Part shown: one piece after another, positions 31,011 through 42,745 of the stretch
Layout: the number at the start of each line of letters is the position of its first letter
How positions within the stretch are numbered: position 1 is the stretch's first letter
DNA from: Dugong dugon
Lineage: Eukaryota; Chordata; Mammalia; Sirenia; Dugongidae
Direction of reading: 5' to 3'
Assembly: GCA_030035585.1 (NCBI GenBank)
Contig: CM057476.1
Coordinates: forward strand, 1,604,501 to 1,668,500
Length of the DNA: 64,000 nt
Translations under genes and position numbers: made by a program
Notes under the pieces: model-generated
Database searches by the model: none
What the model was told of the DNA's origin: nothing
What the model saw: only the letters and a program-made list of their open reading frames with translations

Positions 31011-33237
31011 CCTGGTCCCCTCTTTGGATATCTAGGTATGGAGCTGGATACCTTGGACAGCTCCCGTTGATCCTGTGGGACGCATGCAGGCAGAACATCG
31101 TCTGTAACGTTAGATAGCCTTTGCTGTCCAACACAGAACACAGGTTTCTTTAAAAATTCAGAATGTTTATGTGAGCGGGTGGTTGGACCCCTTCCCCCTC
31201 CTGCCAACAGACAGCCCTGCCTATCGAAGGCTCCACAGGCTTAAGCATGTGGCCTCTCCACCTAGCTCGTCTGGATGGAGGAACTGATTCACTGGCCCCA
31301 GAGTTAGGGTGGCAAATACGGTGCCTTGTCAGCCAGAGCTTTTGAATCCCAGAGCTGTAGTGTGGCATTAAGGAGGGCCACCAGAAGAGCAAGGAGCCAG
31401 AAGCAGATTCCTGTTTGGGAGCAGCCCTGGTTCACTGTGCTGTTTGGGGTGGATCACTTCTCTGTGTCTCTGCTGGCCTACGGAGGAACAGGCACAATGG
31501 CAACAATGTTTCTCACTTCAAATTGAAGAGTACATAAAGGACTGTGTTGCCAACAGAAAGCACTTCAGATGTGTAAAGTGCAGACTAGATTGGGACATTG
31601 GTTAGGAGAGAATCCAGCCGCAAGTAACAAATGAAGCATTCTAGCACTGGCTTAAGGGAGGGGTTGTTTCTCCCATGCAGTCAGCCCAGAGGTGGCCCCG
31701 GCATCCACAGGGCTCTGAGGTTCCCCAAGTTCCAGCCTTATCCTGCCTTCCTGTCTGCAGTCACACTGCTGTTTCTAAAGCTTTTATGCCATAGTCTCAA
31801 CAGCTGCTGTGTCAACCGTTGTTGAAGATGACTGAAGAGACACTGTTTTCCCAGAATACGCCCAGGTGTGTCCACTGTTCCTCCTGCCACCTCCCCACAG
31901 CAGCCGATGTTTTGGGTTGGAATGAATGGAGGTGGAGAAGGAGGAGAGAGAGGGAAGGAGGGAGGGAGGGAGGAAAAGGAAGAGGATTTCAACTGGCGGC
32001 ACCCAAGGCTGATGGCACCAACAGGTAATGGTCTGCTCCAGTCTGGGCAGACCTCAGCTAATTCCCAAGCATATGCTTCTATTTGAAAGCACCTTCTCTG
32101 GGCCCGAGATGTGACTGTGTTCCCATTGCCATCATGTAGTGCAACCCATCACAATACCCACCCTGTTAAGCTGTCCTAGAAGACTCCAGTTTGCCATCGG
32201 ATTGCTCAGGTGCCCCAGTCTCTTGGGCAGGAGCTCAGCTTCCTGAATTATCCAGGAGGCAGCTTCTCAGAGGACACACTGTACATGTTTCTTATGTCAA
32301 AACTGCAGCAAACCACAGCTTTCCCTGACTCCCTACCTGCAAGCAAACTTCCTGAGGTCTGGGAGCCCTTTCCTGGAGGCACCCTACATGACGGGGAATT
32401 TTGTCAACCAGCGCCCTGAAGTAGCTTCCTAATGGATGATGGGGAACACGAAGTCTGTGTTGTGCTTGCTGGCCATGAGCTATTCGTGAAGGGTGCAATC
32501 CGTAACATTTCAAACAGTAACACAAGCCTTCAAGTCGTATGTTTGCCAGGGCTGGAATAGAGCTGTATGAGGGAGACTGTGATCAAACTGCAGTTGCGGT
32601 GTAGGGGCCTGCTAAATCAAGCCCGTGCAAACCTTTTGAACTTTCTGTAGCCCTCACCACAGCATAAATCCTGTCTGCAAGGGATGCCTTAGCTGCCAGC
32701 ACTGTTAATATCTGCAATTTATACCTGCGGGGGGAAAGCTATAGCTGACTGCCAGCATCTTCCAGCCAAGGACCAGAAGTTAACACTGACTATAAATAAA
32801 GCAGCCCGGCTGCTGAGTCCTCTGGTAGAGTGAAAGATAAAAGGGCCCAGAAAACATCCCTGCAATTTACAGTGACGTATAGGCTGCAGCCCAGAGGGAC
32901 CCAGGGAGAAGTCACAGGGACCCTGAGGGGGTGGACCATTCCAGAGAGCCAGGTACTAAATGACTCCTTAAAAATCGAATCCCAGGAGAAGCCAGGGCAG
33001 ATGGATGATTGCATGAGAGGAGGAAATGGATTTCTAGGGAGCATGGGCTTTTCTGTACCTCTCTGCTCTCACGGTGCTTGCAGAATCCTGAAGATGGCCA
33101 GGGCAGCCTGGAGCTGGTGGCCTGAGGCCGGGTCAGGCTCTGCCCCCATCAAGCTTGGCCTGAGGCTCAACTTTCCTGCCTTGAGTCTGTTAGCATCCTC
33201 ATCTGAGAAACGAGGTGTTTGGGTTAGATGACCCCTG
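31011..33237. other. mostly unique sequence
   Basis: No gene recognised. 31600-31800 may be an old repeat; 31930-31985 is a GGGA-type purine run; 32560-32870 is repeat-free with a MEF2-like word. Confidence 0.35.
31930..31985 (+). repeat. (GGGA)n-like purine run
   Basis: Runs such as 'GAGAGAGGGAAGGAGGGAGG' over about 55 bp; simple repeat. Confidence 0.8.
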
Positions 33238-33296
33238 TCTTAGTCAGGGTTCTCTACAGAAACAGAATGAGTGACGTGTATGTGTGTGTGTCTGTA

Positions 33297-33617
<321 letters not shown>

Positions 33618-34014
33618 TTATATATATATATACGTAGAGAGAGATTGATGGAGGTTTAGATTGAGTGATTTACTTGCAAGGGATTAGCTCATGCAATTGT
33701 GGGGGGCTGGGAAGTCTAAGATCCGTAGGTCAGGAGGCAGGCTGAAGACTCCTGCAGGCTTGTGACCCAAGATCTGTAGGAGAGAGAGAGTGGAGAGAGG
33801 ACAATTTCTGCCAAAATGTCTGTTTATAGCCTGGGACAGACCACACCCTAGGGAAACGCCCCTTTCACCTGATTGATTGGTTACATTTCATCGGGTTACA
33901 TTGTGGAAAGGGATTACATTACATGACATGACATTATCCTGTGGAACAGCAACTAGTCTAGTGTCTGGCCAAGCTCCTGGGAGCCACAGCCTAGCCAAAT
34001 TCACATAAAAAATC

Positions 34015-34380
34015 AACCAACATTTATATCTATCACCCTCAAAGCTTTCCTAGTGCCCTTTGTAACCCCTCCCTCCACCCCCAGGCAACCCATGATCTTT
34101 CTGTGGTTTGTATTTTCTAGAATTCTAAATTTTCTGAGACCTTATATTAAGGGAGTCATGTGGTGTGTACTCGTTTTATCTGGATTCTTTCACTCAGACT
34201 AACTATTTTGAGATTCATCCATGTTTTTCTACGTATCCATCGTTCATGCTTTTTTATTGCTAAGTAGTATTCATAGTATAGATATACATAACTTGTTTAT
34301 CCATTCACCAGCCGATGGGTATATGGGTTGTTTCTAGTTTTGGAGTATTATAAATAAAATTGCTATGAACATTTGTGTAA
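34015..34380 (-). mobile_element. LINE-1 3' region, antisense fragment
   Basis: 'CCAGGCAACCCATGATCTTT', 'GGATTCTTTCACTCAGAC', 'TTGAGATTCATCCATG', 'TTATCCATTCACCAGCC', 'GGGTTGTTTCTAGTTTTGG', 'GCTATGAACATTTGTGTA' are the typical antisense order of an old L1 3' part. Confidence 0.8.
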
Positions 34381-34819
34381 AAAAAGAAAAAACTCAGCTA
34401 TCACAACCCCCAAGGTCTTTTGCTTGAAACCTCTAAGGTGATGATGCTAGAGCTTTAAGAAGTGAGCACACTCTGAGACAGTGGCCCAGGGCTCATTGGA
34501 TGACTAAAATTTTTAATGAGTTTATGCATTTCTGAAGTATCATGGGTATTTGGGCATGTGGGGGTGGGTGGTTGTTGAGACTGAATTTAAAAAAGAAAAA
34601 ATTATGAGTCACAAAATGTTTACCATTAATCTCTTGTAGATTTCTAGGAAACATTATTTCACTTTTACTCTTTGGTTTTTTGCTTATCAAAAGACTCATA
34701 CATAAAAAAGGAAACTATTAAGGATATGCAAGCATCAAAAGGGTTTTAAGCATTATCCAACTTTTGTTCTTACGTGATAGTACCGACTCCTTTCTTCTTG
34801 ATCCTCCACACTAAGTACA
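34381..34819. other. AT-rich unique sequence
   Basis: No repeat or gene recognised. Confidence 0.35.
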
Positions 34820-35028
34820 ACTATAAACCAGTAGCCGTCGAGTCGATTCTGACTCATAGTATCCCCAAGTGGGTCAAAGTAGAACTGTGGTCCATAGGGT
34901 TTTCAATGGCTGATTTTTTGGAAGTAGATTGCCAGGCCTTTCTCCTGAGGTGCCTCTGGGTAGCCTTGAACCTCCAGCCTTTTAGTTAGTAGGTGAGTGC
35001 CTTAACCGTTGGCGCCACCAGGGGACTG
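34820..35028 (-). mobile_element. AfroSINE, long-body type
   Basis: 'ACCAGTAGCCGTCGAGTCGA', 'GGAAGTAGATTGCCAGGCC', 'GTTAGTAGGTGAGTGCC', 'GGCGCCACCAGGGGACT'. Confidence 0.9.
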
Positions 35029-35084
35029 CTACAGGAGGTACTATACACAACTTTATGCTTATGAATTTAACAATAGCAAGCTAC

Positions 35085-35452
35085 CAAAACTCTACCAAGA
35101 TTAAGTAGATTAGTCGGAATAGCCTTATGATTAAAGAAATTGAATCCACAAGTTAAAAGTTCCAAAAAAAAGTAATCTCCAGGCCGAGTTGCTTTCTCTG
35201 GAGAATGCTACCAAATATTTACAGGAGAATTAACACCAGTTTTACACAACTTATTCCAGCAAATGGAAGTAGAGGGAACACTTCCAAACTCATTTTACGA
35301 GTCCAGAATTACACTGCTGTCAGAACCAGAATAAGACAGCACAGAAAGAAAACTACTAATCGATATCTTTCAGGAACTTAGATGCAAGTGTCCTCAACAA
35401 AATATTAGCATACAGAATACAGCAATGAATCAAGGCTGGTTCACCTTCCGGA
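35085..35452 (+). pseudogene. LINE-1 ORF2 fragment (reverse transcriptase region)
   Basis: The plus strand gives 'TGELTPVLHNLFQQMEVEGT', 'LPNSFYESRITLLSEPE' and, after changes of frame, 'GWFTF', which follow the L1 ORF2p order (ELVPFLLKLFQSIEKEG, LPNSFYEASIILIPKPG, GWFN). This is the start of the RT domain, before the catalytic FADD motif, which is not included. Frame-disrupted and truncated at both sides. Confidence 0.8.
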
Positions 35453-35530
35453 AACAATGAATCTGAAACCTGAGTTAAGTTTGGTGCATTGTATCAACGT
35501 CAGTGTTTCAGTTGTTGTACAGTACTACAA

Positions 35531-35719
35531 GGAGCCCCGGTGGCGCAGTGGCTAAGGCGCTCGACTACTAACCGAAAGATTGGCAGTTTGAACCTACCAG
35601 TGGCTCCAAGGGAGGAAGATGTGGCAGTCTGCTTCTGTAGAGATTTACAGCCTTGGAAACCCTATGGGGTCACCATGAGTTGAAATCAACTCAGTGGCAG
35701 TGGGTTTTTTTTTTTGAGA
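35531..35719 (+). mobile_element. AfroSINE, left arm of an inverted pair
   Basis: A box 'TGGCGCAGTGG', body 'GGAAGATGTGGCAGTCTG', tail 'GTCACCATGAGTTGAAATC' and a sense T run. An imperfect duplication AGTACTRYAA flanks it. Confidence 0.95.
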
Positions 35720-35727
35720 GTACTGTA

Positions 35728-35880
35728 AACTCCTTGCCGTCGAGTCTATTCTGACTCATAGCAACCCTACAGGACAGAGTAGGACTGCCCCATTGGGTTT
35801 CTAAGGAGTGGCTGGTAGAGTCTAACTGCCAACCTTTTAGTTAGCTGCCAAGCTCTTAACCACTGTGGTACCAGGACTCC
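35728..35880 (-). mobile_element. AfroSINE, right arm of an inverted pair
   Basis: Antisense short-body copy: 'CCTTGCCGTCGAGTCTATTC', 'GGTTTCTAAGGAGTGGCTGG', 'GTTAGCTGCCAAGCTC'. It lies tail-to-tail with the preceding AfroSINE. Confidence 0.95.
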
Positions 35881-36726
35881 AATGAGTATACCGTAGTTTT
35901 GCAAAATGGGTAAACTGGATACAGGGGATCTCTGTTATTTCTTACAACTGCATGTGAAGCTACAATCAAATCAACAAACATTATCCATAATCCCACTATC
36001 AGAAGCAATCGTTTGACCATTTTGGTATAATTTCTTCCAGTCTTTTCCCCCTATGTGTGTGTGTGTGTGAGCATGTGTGTATATATGTATATGTGTGTTT
36101 CCTGTCTTTGGGATCACATAGTTTATGCATTTTTATATCCTTGGAACATTGCCCCCTTAAAAAAAACAAATCTTGTTCAACTTCAACATGAAGTTGCAAA
36201 TTAAATTGTTGCAATTATAGAAAAGGTATATACTCTATTAATCATTTTCAACTTGCTCTGAATCAACTGCTTACTACATCTGTTGTATCTTTATGATTTT
36301 GCTGATTTGTAAGTCCATAGATGCCATGATGCATGCATCTTTAAAATTCTCTATCCTGACTGCTGTAATAAATTTGTATTGGTTACAGAGAAAAATGCTT
36401 TGAATTCCATGTAGGAAAAGATATTAAAATAGATTTCTTAGAAAGCTGGAATTGATGGAGTATCAGGGGGAAGAAGAGAGATATTTAGAGCATAAGACTT
36501 ATGTTAAATTATTTGATAAAAAATTAGGAAAAACCAGAGTGGGTATTTTAGTATCTGAACTTGGTATCCAAGCTTCTGGTAAGTCAGATTGCTGTGTTTT
36601 TCTGGCTCTCTGTCGCGGAGTTGGGGAAATGCACAGCTTTTGTGTTGACTCAGCCATCTCTGGAAGAAGAATCCTTGATGATAATGTCAAAGGTTAATAA
36701 ATTTTGGGAGGAAGTAAGAGGTGGTT
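35881..36726. other. AT-rich sequence, part of it LINE-like
   Basis: 35970-36240 ('TTTTGGTATAATTTCTTCCA', 'GTCTTTGGGATCACATAG') resembles an old LINE 3' region. The rest is unrecognised; 36442-36578 is discussed as a weak exon candidate. Confidence 0.35.
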
Positions 36727-37134
36727 ACTTAGTTATATAGCGCTGCTATAACAGAAACACCACAAGTGAGTGGCTTTACAAACAAAAATTCATTTTCTCA
36801 CGGTTTAGGAGGCTAAAAGTCCAAATTCAGGGTGCAGGCTCTAGGGGAAGGCTTTCTCTCTCCGTTGGCTCTGGCGGAAGGCCCTTGTCTCTTGAGTTTT
36901 TGCTTCCTGGTTCCTTGGAGATCTCCAGGTGGCTTGGCATCTATCTGACCCCATCTCTCCTCTGTTCCCTTGTTTGTTTAATCTATTTTATATCTCAAAA
37001 GAGATTGACTCAAGACACACCCTACACTAACCCTCCTAATTAACATAACAAAGACAACAATGGGATTATAACCACAGGCATAGAGGTTAGGATTTACAAC
37101 ACATAATTTTGGGGGATACAGTTCAATCCATAAC
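36727..37134 (-). mobile_element. MLT1-type LTR fossil (ERVL-MaLR)
   Basis: Read in reverse, the element begins with 'CTGTTATGGATTGAACTGTA' and ends with 'CACCACAAGTGAG'-type sequence near the left edge ('GCTGCTATAACAGAAACAC' on the plus strand). The order of these landmarks follows a solo MLT1-type LTR. Ancient, shared across placental mammals by family, no internal region. Confidence 0.75.
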
Positions 37135-38039
37135 AGATGGTAAGTGGGGAAAGTTTACCTCTAAAGAGGAAGATCTTAGAACATGTCTTGGAAGTTCTAA
37201 AAAAGTAAAAGGAAAATAATAGTTTTCTATTTTGACAATTCCTCCATTTCTCTGGATTTAGCTGGAGTTGGAGGCTCCATGCCTTTAAGGTTGCTGCCAC
37301 AAGATTGCCATGGATTCAGTTTCTACAAGAGGCAGGAAGGTCTGGAGAGCTCATAAGACATCTTTGTTATCCATTATTCTCTAGGATAAAAGCAAAAGGG
37401 AGAGCAAGATCAGGAACATAGTGTGGGGCTGAGAGCCCTCCTTGTCCGTCTGGACAGGACCACCATGCCACTCACTTCCATCTGCATCCATCAGTTGAAG
37501 GATGTCGTAGACATATCAGAGCAACAACTGAGAGGGTGGATGAGCTGTGTTGGTGTCTGAGCCTGGATAACCTTGTTGGAAGAGAGAGGTGACTTGACTC
37601 TCTGGGCTTTTCCCATGGAAGTTTGGTGATACGGAGACTTACTTGAAGCATGCTTCGAGGGGTCTACACACTCCATCAGATTTAGGCCATTTCCTCTGCG
37701 TTGTACAAATGAGCTCTTCTAAGATGGCTGGTAGGGTTTCTGCTTCCTTGATAATACTAGCTAAAAGCGGAGTCCAGATAATAGTATAGGCTTATTTGGT
37801 TTCAGAGAGGGAGGAAAACTCCAGAGAGAAATGATCCTGTCAGTAAAAACCAATGTGTGTCATTGGTTCAAAGCATAACCAGTGGTGGCCAATGGTGATT
37901 TGTGGACGTTTGCCATCCTGGCATCAATTTCTCCTAACCAAGCACACAGGGTGCGGCTACCTCTAGTCAGTAATACTTCAGTGTGACTCATTTTATTAAA
38001 AATTATATGTATATATGTATATGTGTGTATATTTAAATC
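37135..38039. other. unique sequence, nothing recognised
   Basis: About 0.9 kb with no gene or repeat that I can name. Confidence 0.4.
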
Positions 38040-38400
38040 AGGAGTCCTATTGGCTCAATGCTTAAGCACTAGGCTACTAACTAAAAGGTTGGCAGTTCAA
38101 ACCCACCCAGCGGCCCCACAGGAGAAAAACTTGGTGATCTGCTGCCATAAAGATTAACCCAATAAAACCAAACCCATTGCCGCAGAGTTAATTCTGACTC
38201 ATAGTGACCCTATAGGACAGGGTAGAACTGCCCTGTAGGGCTTCCGGAGTGGCTGGTGGATTTGGTTAGCAGCTTCTTGGTTAGCAGCTCTTAACCACTG
38301 TGCCACCAGGGCTCGGCAAAGATTACAGCTTGGGAAACCCTGTGGGACAGTTCTACCTATTACATGGGCTTGCTATGAGTCAGTATCGGCTCAATGGCCC
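38040..38400 (+). mobile_element. AfroSINE interrupted by a younger AfroSINE
   Basis: Left part 38040-38156 ('GGAGTCCTATTGGCTCAATG' to 'CATAAAGATTA') and right part 38318-38400 ('AAAGATTACAGCTTGGGAAA' to 'CCCTAATGACAATAA') form one sense AfroSINE with CAACA-like tail. Confidence 0.9.
38157..38317 (-). mobile_element. AfroSINE nested in an older AfroSINE
   Basis: 'AAAACCAAACCCATTGCCGC', 'GGACAGGGTAGAACTGCCC', 'GTGCCACCAGGGCTCGG'. The exact duplication AAAGATTA is at 38149-38156 and 38318-38325. A repeated 'TTGGTTAGCAGCT' lies inside it. Confidence 0.9.
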
Positions 38401-38749
38401 CTAATGACAATAATATATTTAAATCAGATCATTTCCTGCCTATCCAAAAATAGCTTGAAAGAAGAATGGAAGTGTACATTTGGATCAGAATGGAGAGTAA
38501 CACTGGAGGGGGGGCAGGTTCCATAGGGGACAGTTGACATCTGTTGGCCACTCAGCATTAAGACTGCTGGGGAACGGCTGAGTGGGTTGTGCACCAGGCG
38601 AGTCCAGGGGTGATCATATAGCCTGATACCAATGGTGTCCTCAGGGTTATGTGATTGGCATCCCTGCCCAACCCCTATTCTCTCATCCTAAGAGTGCCTT
38701 GCCTTCCCATGGCAGCCTCACATCTTTATTCCGCTGTCGTAAATGTGGT
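38401..38749. other. unique sequence, nothing recognised
   Basis: No gene or repeat recognised. Confidence 0.35.
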
Positions 38750-38942
38750 TGTCCATAGTTGCTTTCAGCTCTTGGCGACCCCATGTGTGCAGAGCTGAAC
38801 TGTCCCGTAGGATTTTCAAGGCTGTGACCTTTTGGAAGCAGGTCACCAGGCCTTACTTCTGAGGTGTGTCTGGATGAGATTAAACTGCCAACCTTTTGGC
38901 TAGTAGTCAAGTGCTTAACTGTTTGTGTCACCCAGCAACTCC
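38750..38942 (-). mobile_element. AfroSINE, diverged
   Basis: 'GTCCATAGTTGCTTTCAGCT', 'GGAAGCAGGTCACCAGGCC', 'GATTAAACTGCCAACC', 'GTGTCACCCAGCAACTCC'. Confidence 0.8.
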
Positions 38943-38974
38943 CGGTTGTGTATGGTTTTATTCAGTTGTAAGTC

Positions 38975-39335
38975 CAGGTCTTGCCCTCTCACTATAGGAA
39001 CCAAAGCGTTTGCTAGAGTCTCTCTGCCAGATTTTTCTGTTGGGAAAATGGTGTGGGGGTTGTGGACGTGTAAGCTTGACCAATTGGACACTCTCTTCTA
39101 GGATTCTGAATCTTGCGTTGAGTGAAGCAAGGAAAAAAGGCAACAGTTGGAGAGTGTGTATTTCAGTGGCACATTCCTGGGTTGGGGTAGGGGAGCTTTC
39201 TAGCAGTTCCTTCAAGACTGCCTGGGTTGGCCCTGCCCTTTCTGAGAGTCCACTCATCCTTCAAATAAATTCCCTTTACAACAGCCACGATTCTTTCTGT
39301 TGTTTGCACCCAAAGAACCTTGACCCACACAGATT
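38975..39335 (+). mobile_element. possible LTR fossil
   Basis: The end part 'AAATAAATTCCCTTTACAAC' to 'TTGCACCCAAAGAACCTTGA' resembles the end of ERVL-type LTRs. The start is not clear. Ancient; low confidence. Confidence 0.3.
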
Positions 39336-39576
39336 CTAGCCTTGGGGAAGAACAAGACTTCAGAGAACTCAGAGTTGACAGAAGGGTACAGAAAGGCAGA
39401 CTGAATCTGAACCTGGCCCTCCAGGACTGCTCCATGCCACTTCTGACCAGTGTTTTCTTCATTGCTGGGGGTCAGTCCCTGTGACTCAGTGGCCGGCGAG
39501 CCCTATAAGGAGGTGGTCTTGTCATAACCAAGTCTGTGATTAGAGCAGCGTGAACAATCAATGTGTTTACGTCCAA

Positions 39577-39797
39577 TGGGAGACCCTGGGTAGTACAAGC
39601 AGTTGAGTGCTTGGCTGTTGCTCAAAAGGCTGGAGGTTCAAGTCCACCCAGAGGTACCTTGGAAGAAAGACTTAGCAACCTCCTTCCAAAAAATCATCCA
39701 CCCGAAAACGCTTTGGAGTGCAGTTCTACTCCGACACACACGCGGTCGCCATGAGTCAGAACCGACTTGGCAGCATGTTTTTCTTTCTTTTTTTCAC
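39577..39797 (+). mobile_element. AfroSINE, long-body type
   Basis: 'GGGAGACCCTGGGTAGTACA', B-box side 'GGAGGTTCAAGTCCACCC', 'GGAAGAAAGACTTAGCAACC', 'GCCATGAGTCAGAACCGAC', then T-rich tail. Confidence 0.9.
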
Positions 39798-40902
39798 ATT
39801 CCAAGTGTGGAAACACAGTCTTGGGTACGGAAGAGCTGCAGGGATCCTGTGATGGAAATCTCTAAGCACTTGAGAAGTGACAGTGAGTTGGTGCTGTGTG
39901 TGGCAAATTTGAGGATATCTTCTAAGTTAAGGCACAGCCTGTCACATATAATCCTCATCAGCCTTCTAAACTGTGATCTCAACATCCAGTCATTTGTGAG
40001 GCTCTTTCTCCTTCTAGAAGGGATGTTGTTGAATGAATGCTTAATGAGAATTTACCGGATGTTCAGATTCATAGTTAGATACTCTGCATGTGCTTATTAT
40101 AGGATTTAATCTGGGTCTATATATAGAAAATAAACTTGAATAAGGAGTACTTTCACCACCTTAGGCTCATTAGGTAGGACAAGCTGTGTTTACATTAAGG
40201 AATGTGAGCTGTTTGTCATGGTTCGTTGGGTTATTACGGCTTTTAATGGTTACTTTTACTTTATTATTATTAGTTTACATTGCTTAACCAAAAGCCAGTC
40301 TCTGGCACCTGGGCAAAGGTCTTACACAGGTCATAATTTGAAAATGTGAAGAAGGTTCTAGAATGTCTGCCTTATAGCTTGCTCCAAAAATGTACATTTG
40401 ATGACGTGCAGGCTTTCAGATAAGGTTTGGATGTAAGCCACGCTCAGCTTGGCTCTGAATGAAGAGGACTGAGAGGCACTCGCTCAGCAGAATACTTTTT
40501 GGAAAAGGCGTGCTCAGCTTCTGACTCTTAAATCCATACTGCTCCCCACCTCCCCAGCCCCAGTTTACAGCTGCCTTGAGGTCTGCTTCTTGAATAGGAT
40601 TGGGAAACCAGGTAGATGAATGAGTTCCTTCCCACACACCATACTTCTGCGTCTCCGAAAACTCTGTGCTTCCATCTTCATGACATTCTTGTGGCCTCAG
40701 TGGCACCAGAAAGTCTGAATTACATGAGAATATGAAATTCTGTTGCTGCATTTTCCCCCTTTTGATCAGGATTCTTCTTTTGACTCTTAGGTCAATATGC
40801 TCAGTAATGATAGTCAGGCATCATCCAGTAATGATAGCCGGGCATCATCCAGTTCTGGTCTCATGGCAAAGGAGGCGGTTGTTCATGGAGGCAGCTAGCC
40901 AC
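39798..40902. other. unique sequence with a short tandem duplication
   Basis: No gene recognised. The frame of 168 codons at 39603-40109 begins in the SINE and has no domain. Confidence 0.35.
40802..40852 (+). repeat. 24-bp tandem duplication
   Basis: Two units starting 'CAGTAATGATAG' at 40802 and 40826, each ending 'GGCATCATC', with two differences, plus three bases of a third unit. Confidence 0.85.
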
Positions 40903-41108
40903 ACATTCCCTGGGTTGTGCAAAAGGTTAATGTGCTTGGCTGTGAACTGAAAGACTGGAGGTTCAAGTTCACCCAGAGGCACCTCGGAAGAAAGACCCGA
41001 CGATCTACTGCCAAAAAACCAGCCATTGAGAACACTATGGAGCACAGTTCTACTCTGACACATATGGAGTTGCCATGAGTTGGAATCCACTGGATGGCAG
41101 CTGGTTTA
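40903..41108 (+). mobile_element. AfroSINE, long-body type
   Basis: 'ATTCCCTGGGTTGTGCAAAA', 'GGAAGAAAGACCCGACGATC', 'GCCATGAGTTGGAATCCACT', end 'GGCAGCTGGTTTATA' followed by a TA repeat. Confidence 0.9.
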
Positions 41109-41158
41109 TATACCTATATATATATATATATATCCATCTATTGCCTCAGAAAATACAC

Positions 41159-41315
41159 CAAAAACCAGAACCAAACTCATTGCAGTTGAGTCAATTCCAA
41201 CTAACAGCGACCCTATGGGACAGAGTAGAACTGCCCCATAGGATTTCCAAGGATCAGCTGGTGGATTCAGACTGCTGACCTTTTGGTTAGCAGCTGAGCT
41301 AACCACCAGGGATCC
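41159..41315 (-). mobile_element. AfroSINE with target-site duplication
   Basis: 'CAGAACCAAACTCATTGCAG', 'GGACAGAGTAGAACTGCCCC', 'GGTTAGCAGCTGAGC'. Duplication CAGAAAATAYAC at 41147-41158 and 41316-41327 with one mismatch. Confidence 0.9.
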
Positions 41316-41327
41316 CAGAAAATATAC

Positions 41328-42199
41328 AGTGGTGTTTTATGTGGATTTTTTTTTAAATAAATAGATCATACTGTGCACATCTTTCCATAACTTGCTATCC
41401 TCAGTCTGCATTATGGTTTTGAGGTGGATGCATTTTCTTTATCCAGCTCCCTGCTGGGTTTTTCCATTGTTCTTCAACAGAAGTTCTGCCTGCCAGAGCA
41501 CACGTGTGAGAGTGTGTGCGGGTGAAGTTACTGGCATCGTAGGACTCACATGTTTACTTCCATAAATGCTGCCCCGTGGCCCTTCCGGGAGTGAGCAACA
41601 GAACTCTTGCCAACACTGGTTGAAAGCATGCTTCCCCGCCCTGCCGACACAAAACGTAGGCAGATGTGCAGTGTTTCCACACGTGATGGGTGAGAAATGG
41701 GATCTCATTGTCTAATTGCAGGCCCTTGATTACTGCAGAGGTGGACTGCATTTCCATGTGCTTCTTATTATTAGCAACTTGAGTTTATCTCTTGACAATT
41801 TATTTCCATTTTAATTTATAGAGTTTCCTGATGCATTCTGAATATGAATAATAGTATCAATTTTGGTTTTAAAATTAGAAGATAGGCAAGTGGAACTTGA
41901 ATCCCTTTCTGAATCATACCGTGGCTGAACACCTCTCCTCTGTAAACAGGAAGTATGTCTTTCCCCTTGTCCGGGTCAGTTGTTCCTGAGAAACCACTTG
42001 TAGGGCGAACTTTCAAATATCCTAGGTAAAAAATATAATGGACTGATAACTCCATTTTTGAGCTGCTGCAGTAATACTGCTTCATTTACGCTAAAAGAAC
42101 ATGAAATGACATTAACAATGGACACAAGGTCTTTTCTTAAATTATTTTTAATGTGTTGAATGTGTGTGTGTATGTATACGTATATATACGTGTATAATA
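41328..42199. other. unique sequence, nothing recognised
   Basis: AT-rich in part, with a short GT run near 42158-42172. No gene. Confidence 0.35.
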
Positions 42200-42745
42200 T
42201 AGATGAAAACAAAAATTGGCAGTGTCAACATTTTTTACGTGTACAATGCAGTGATGTTTATGACGTTCATCGTGTTGCGCAGCCTTCACCACTACCTGTT
42301 TCCAAAATTTTCATCCCCCTTTACAGAAGCAGAGACTCCCTCTTCCCCCTCCTGCCCGTCCCTGGTAACCACTAATAACCTTAGGTTTGTAAACATTTGC
42401 CTATTCTAGGTGCTTCATAAGGAGCCCTGGTGACGCAATGGTTAAGCGCTTCACTGCTAACCGAAAGGTTGGCAGTTAGACTCTACCAGTGGTTCCTGGA
42501 GATCTATTCCCGTCAGGAGCACAGCCTAGAAAACCTTATGGGGCAGTTCTACTGTGTCACATGGGGTCGCCGTGAGTTGGAATTGACTTGACAGCACCCA
42601 ACAACAACAACAAGGTATTCTGTGTAAGTGGGATCATACAATATTTGTCCTTTCGTGACAGTGGACACAAGTTAGTATTACTTACCACGTTATGACACAA
42701 CCAGTCATTCTTCTCAATTCCTCTCTAATAAGGCCATCTACTCCT
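42200..42745 (-). mobile_element. LINE-1 3' region split by an AfroSINE
   Basis: Left part 42200-42418 has 'CCTGGTAACCACTAATAACC' and 'TTTGCCTATTCTAGGTGC'. The continuation after the SINE has 'GTAAGTGGGATCATACAATA' and 'TTTGTCCTTTCGTGACAG', the expected next segment of antisense L1. Confidence 0.8.
42419..42613 (+). mobile_element. AfroSINE with (CAA)n tail, inserted in L1
   Basis: 'GAGCCCTGGTGACGCAATGG', 'GGTCGCCGTGAGTTGGAAT', end 'GACAGCACCCAACAACAACA'. Clear CAACAA-type tail. Confidence 0.95.

Noticed and set aside
30422-31207. Minus-strand frame of 261 codons rich in Thr, His and Ser
   Set aside because: It reads through the polypurine and GT-rich tracts; the composition explains the lack of stops and there is no domain.
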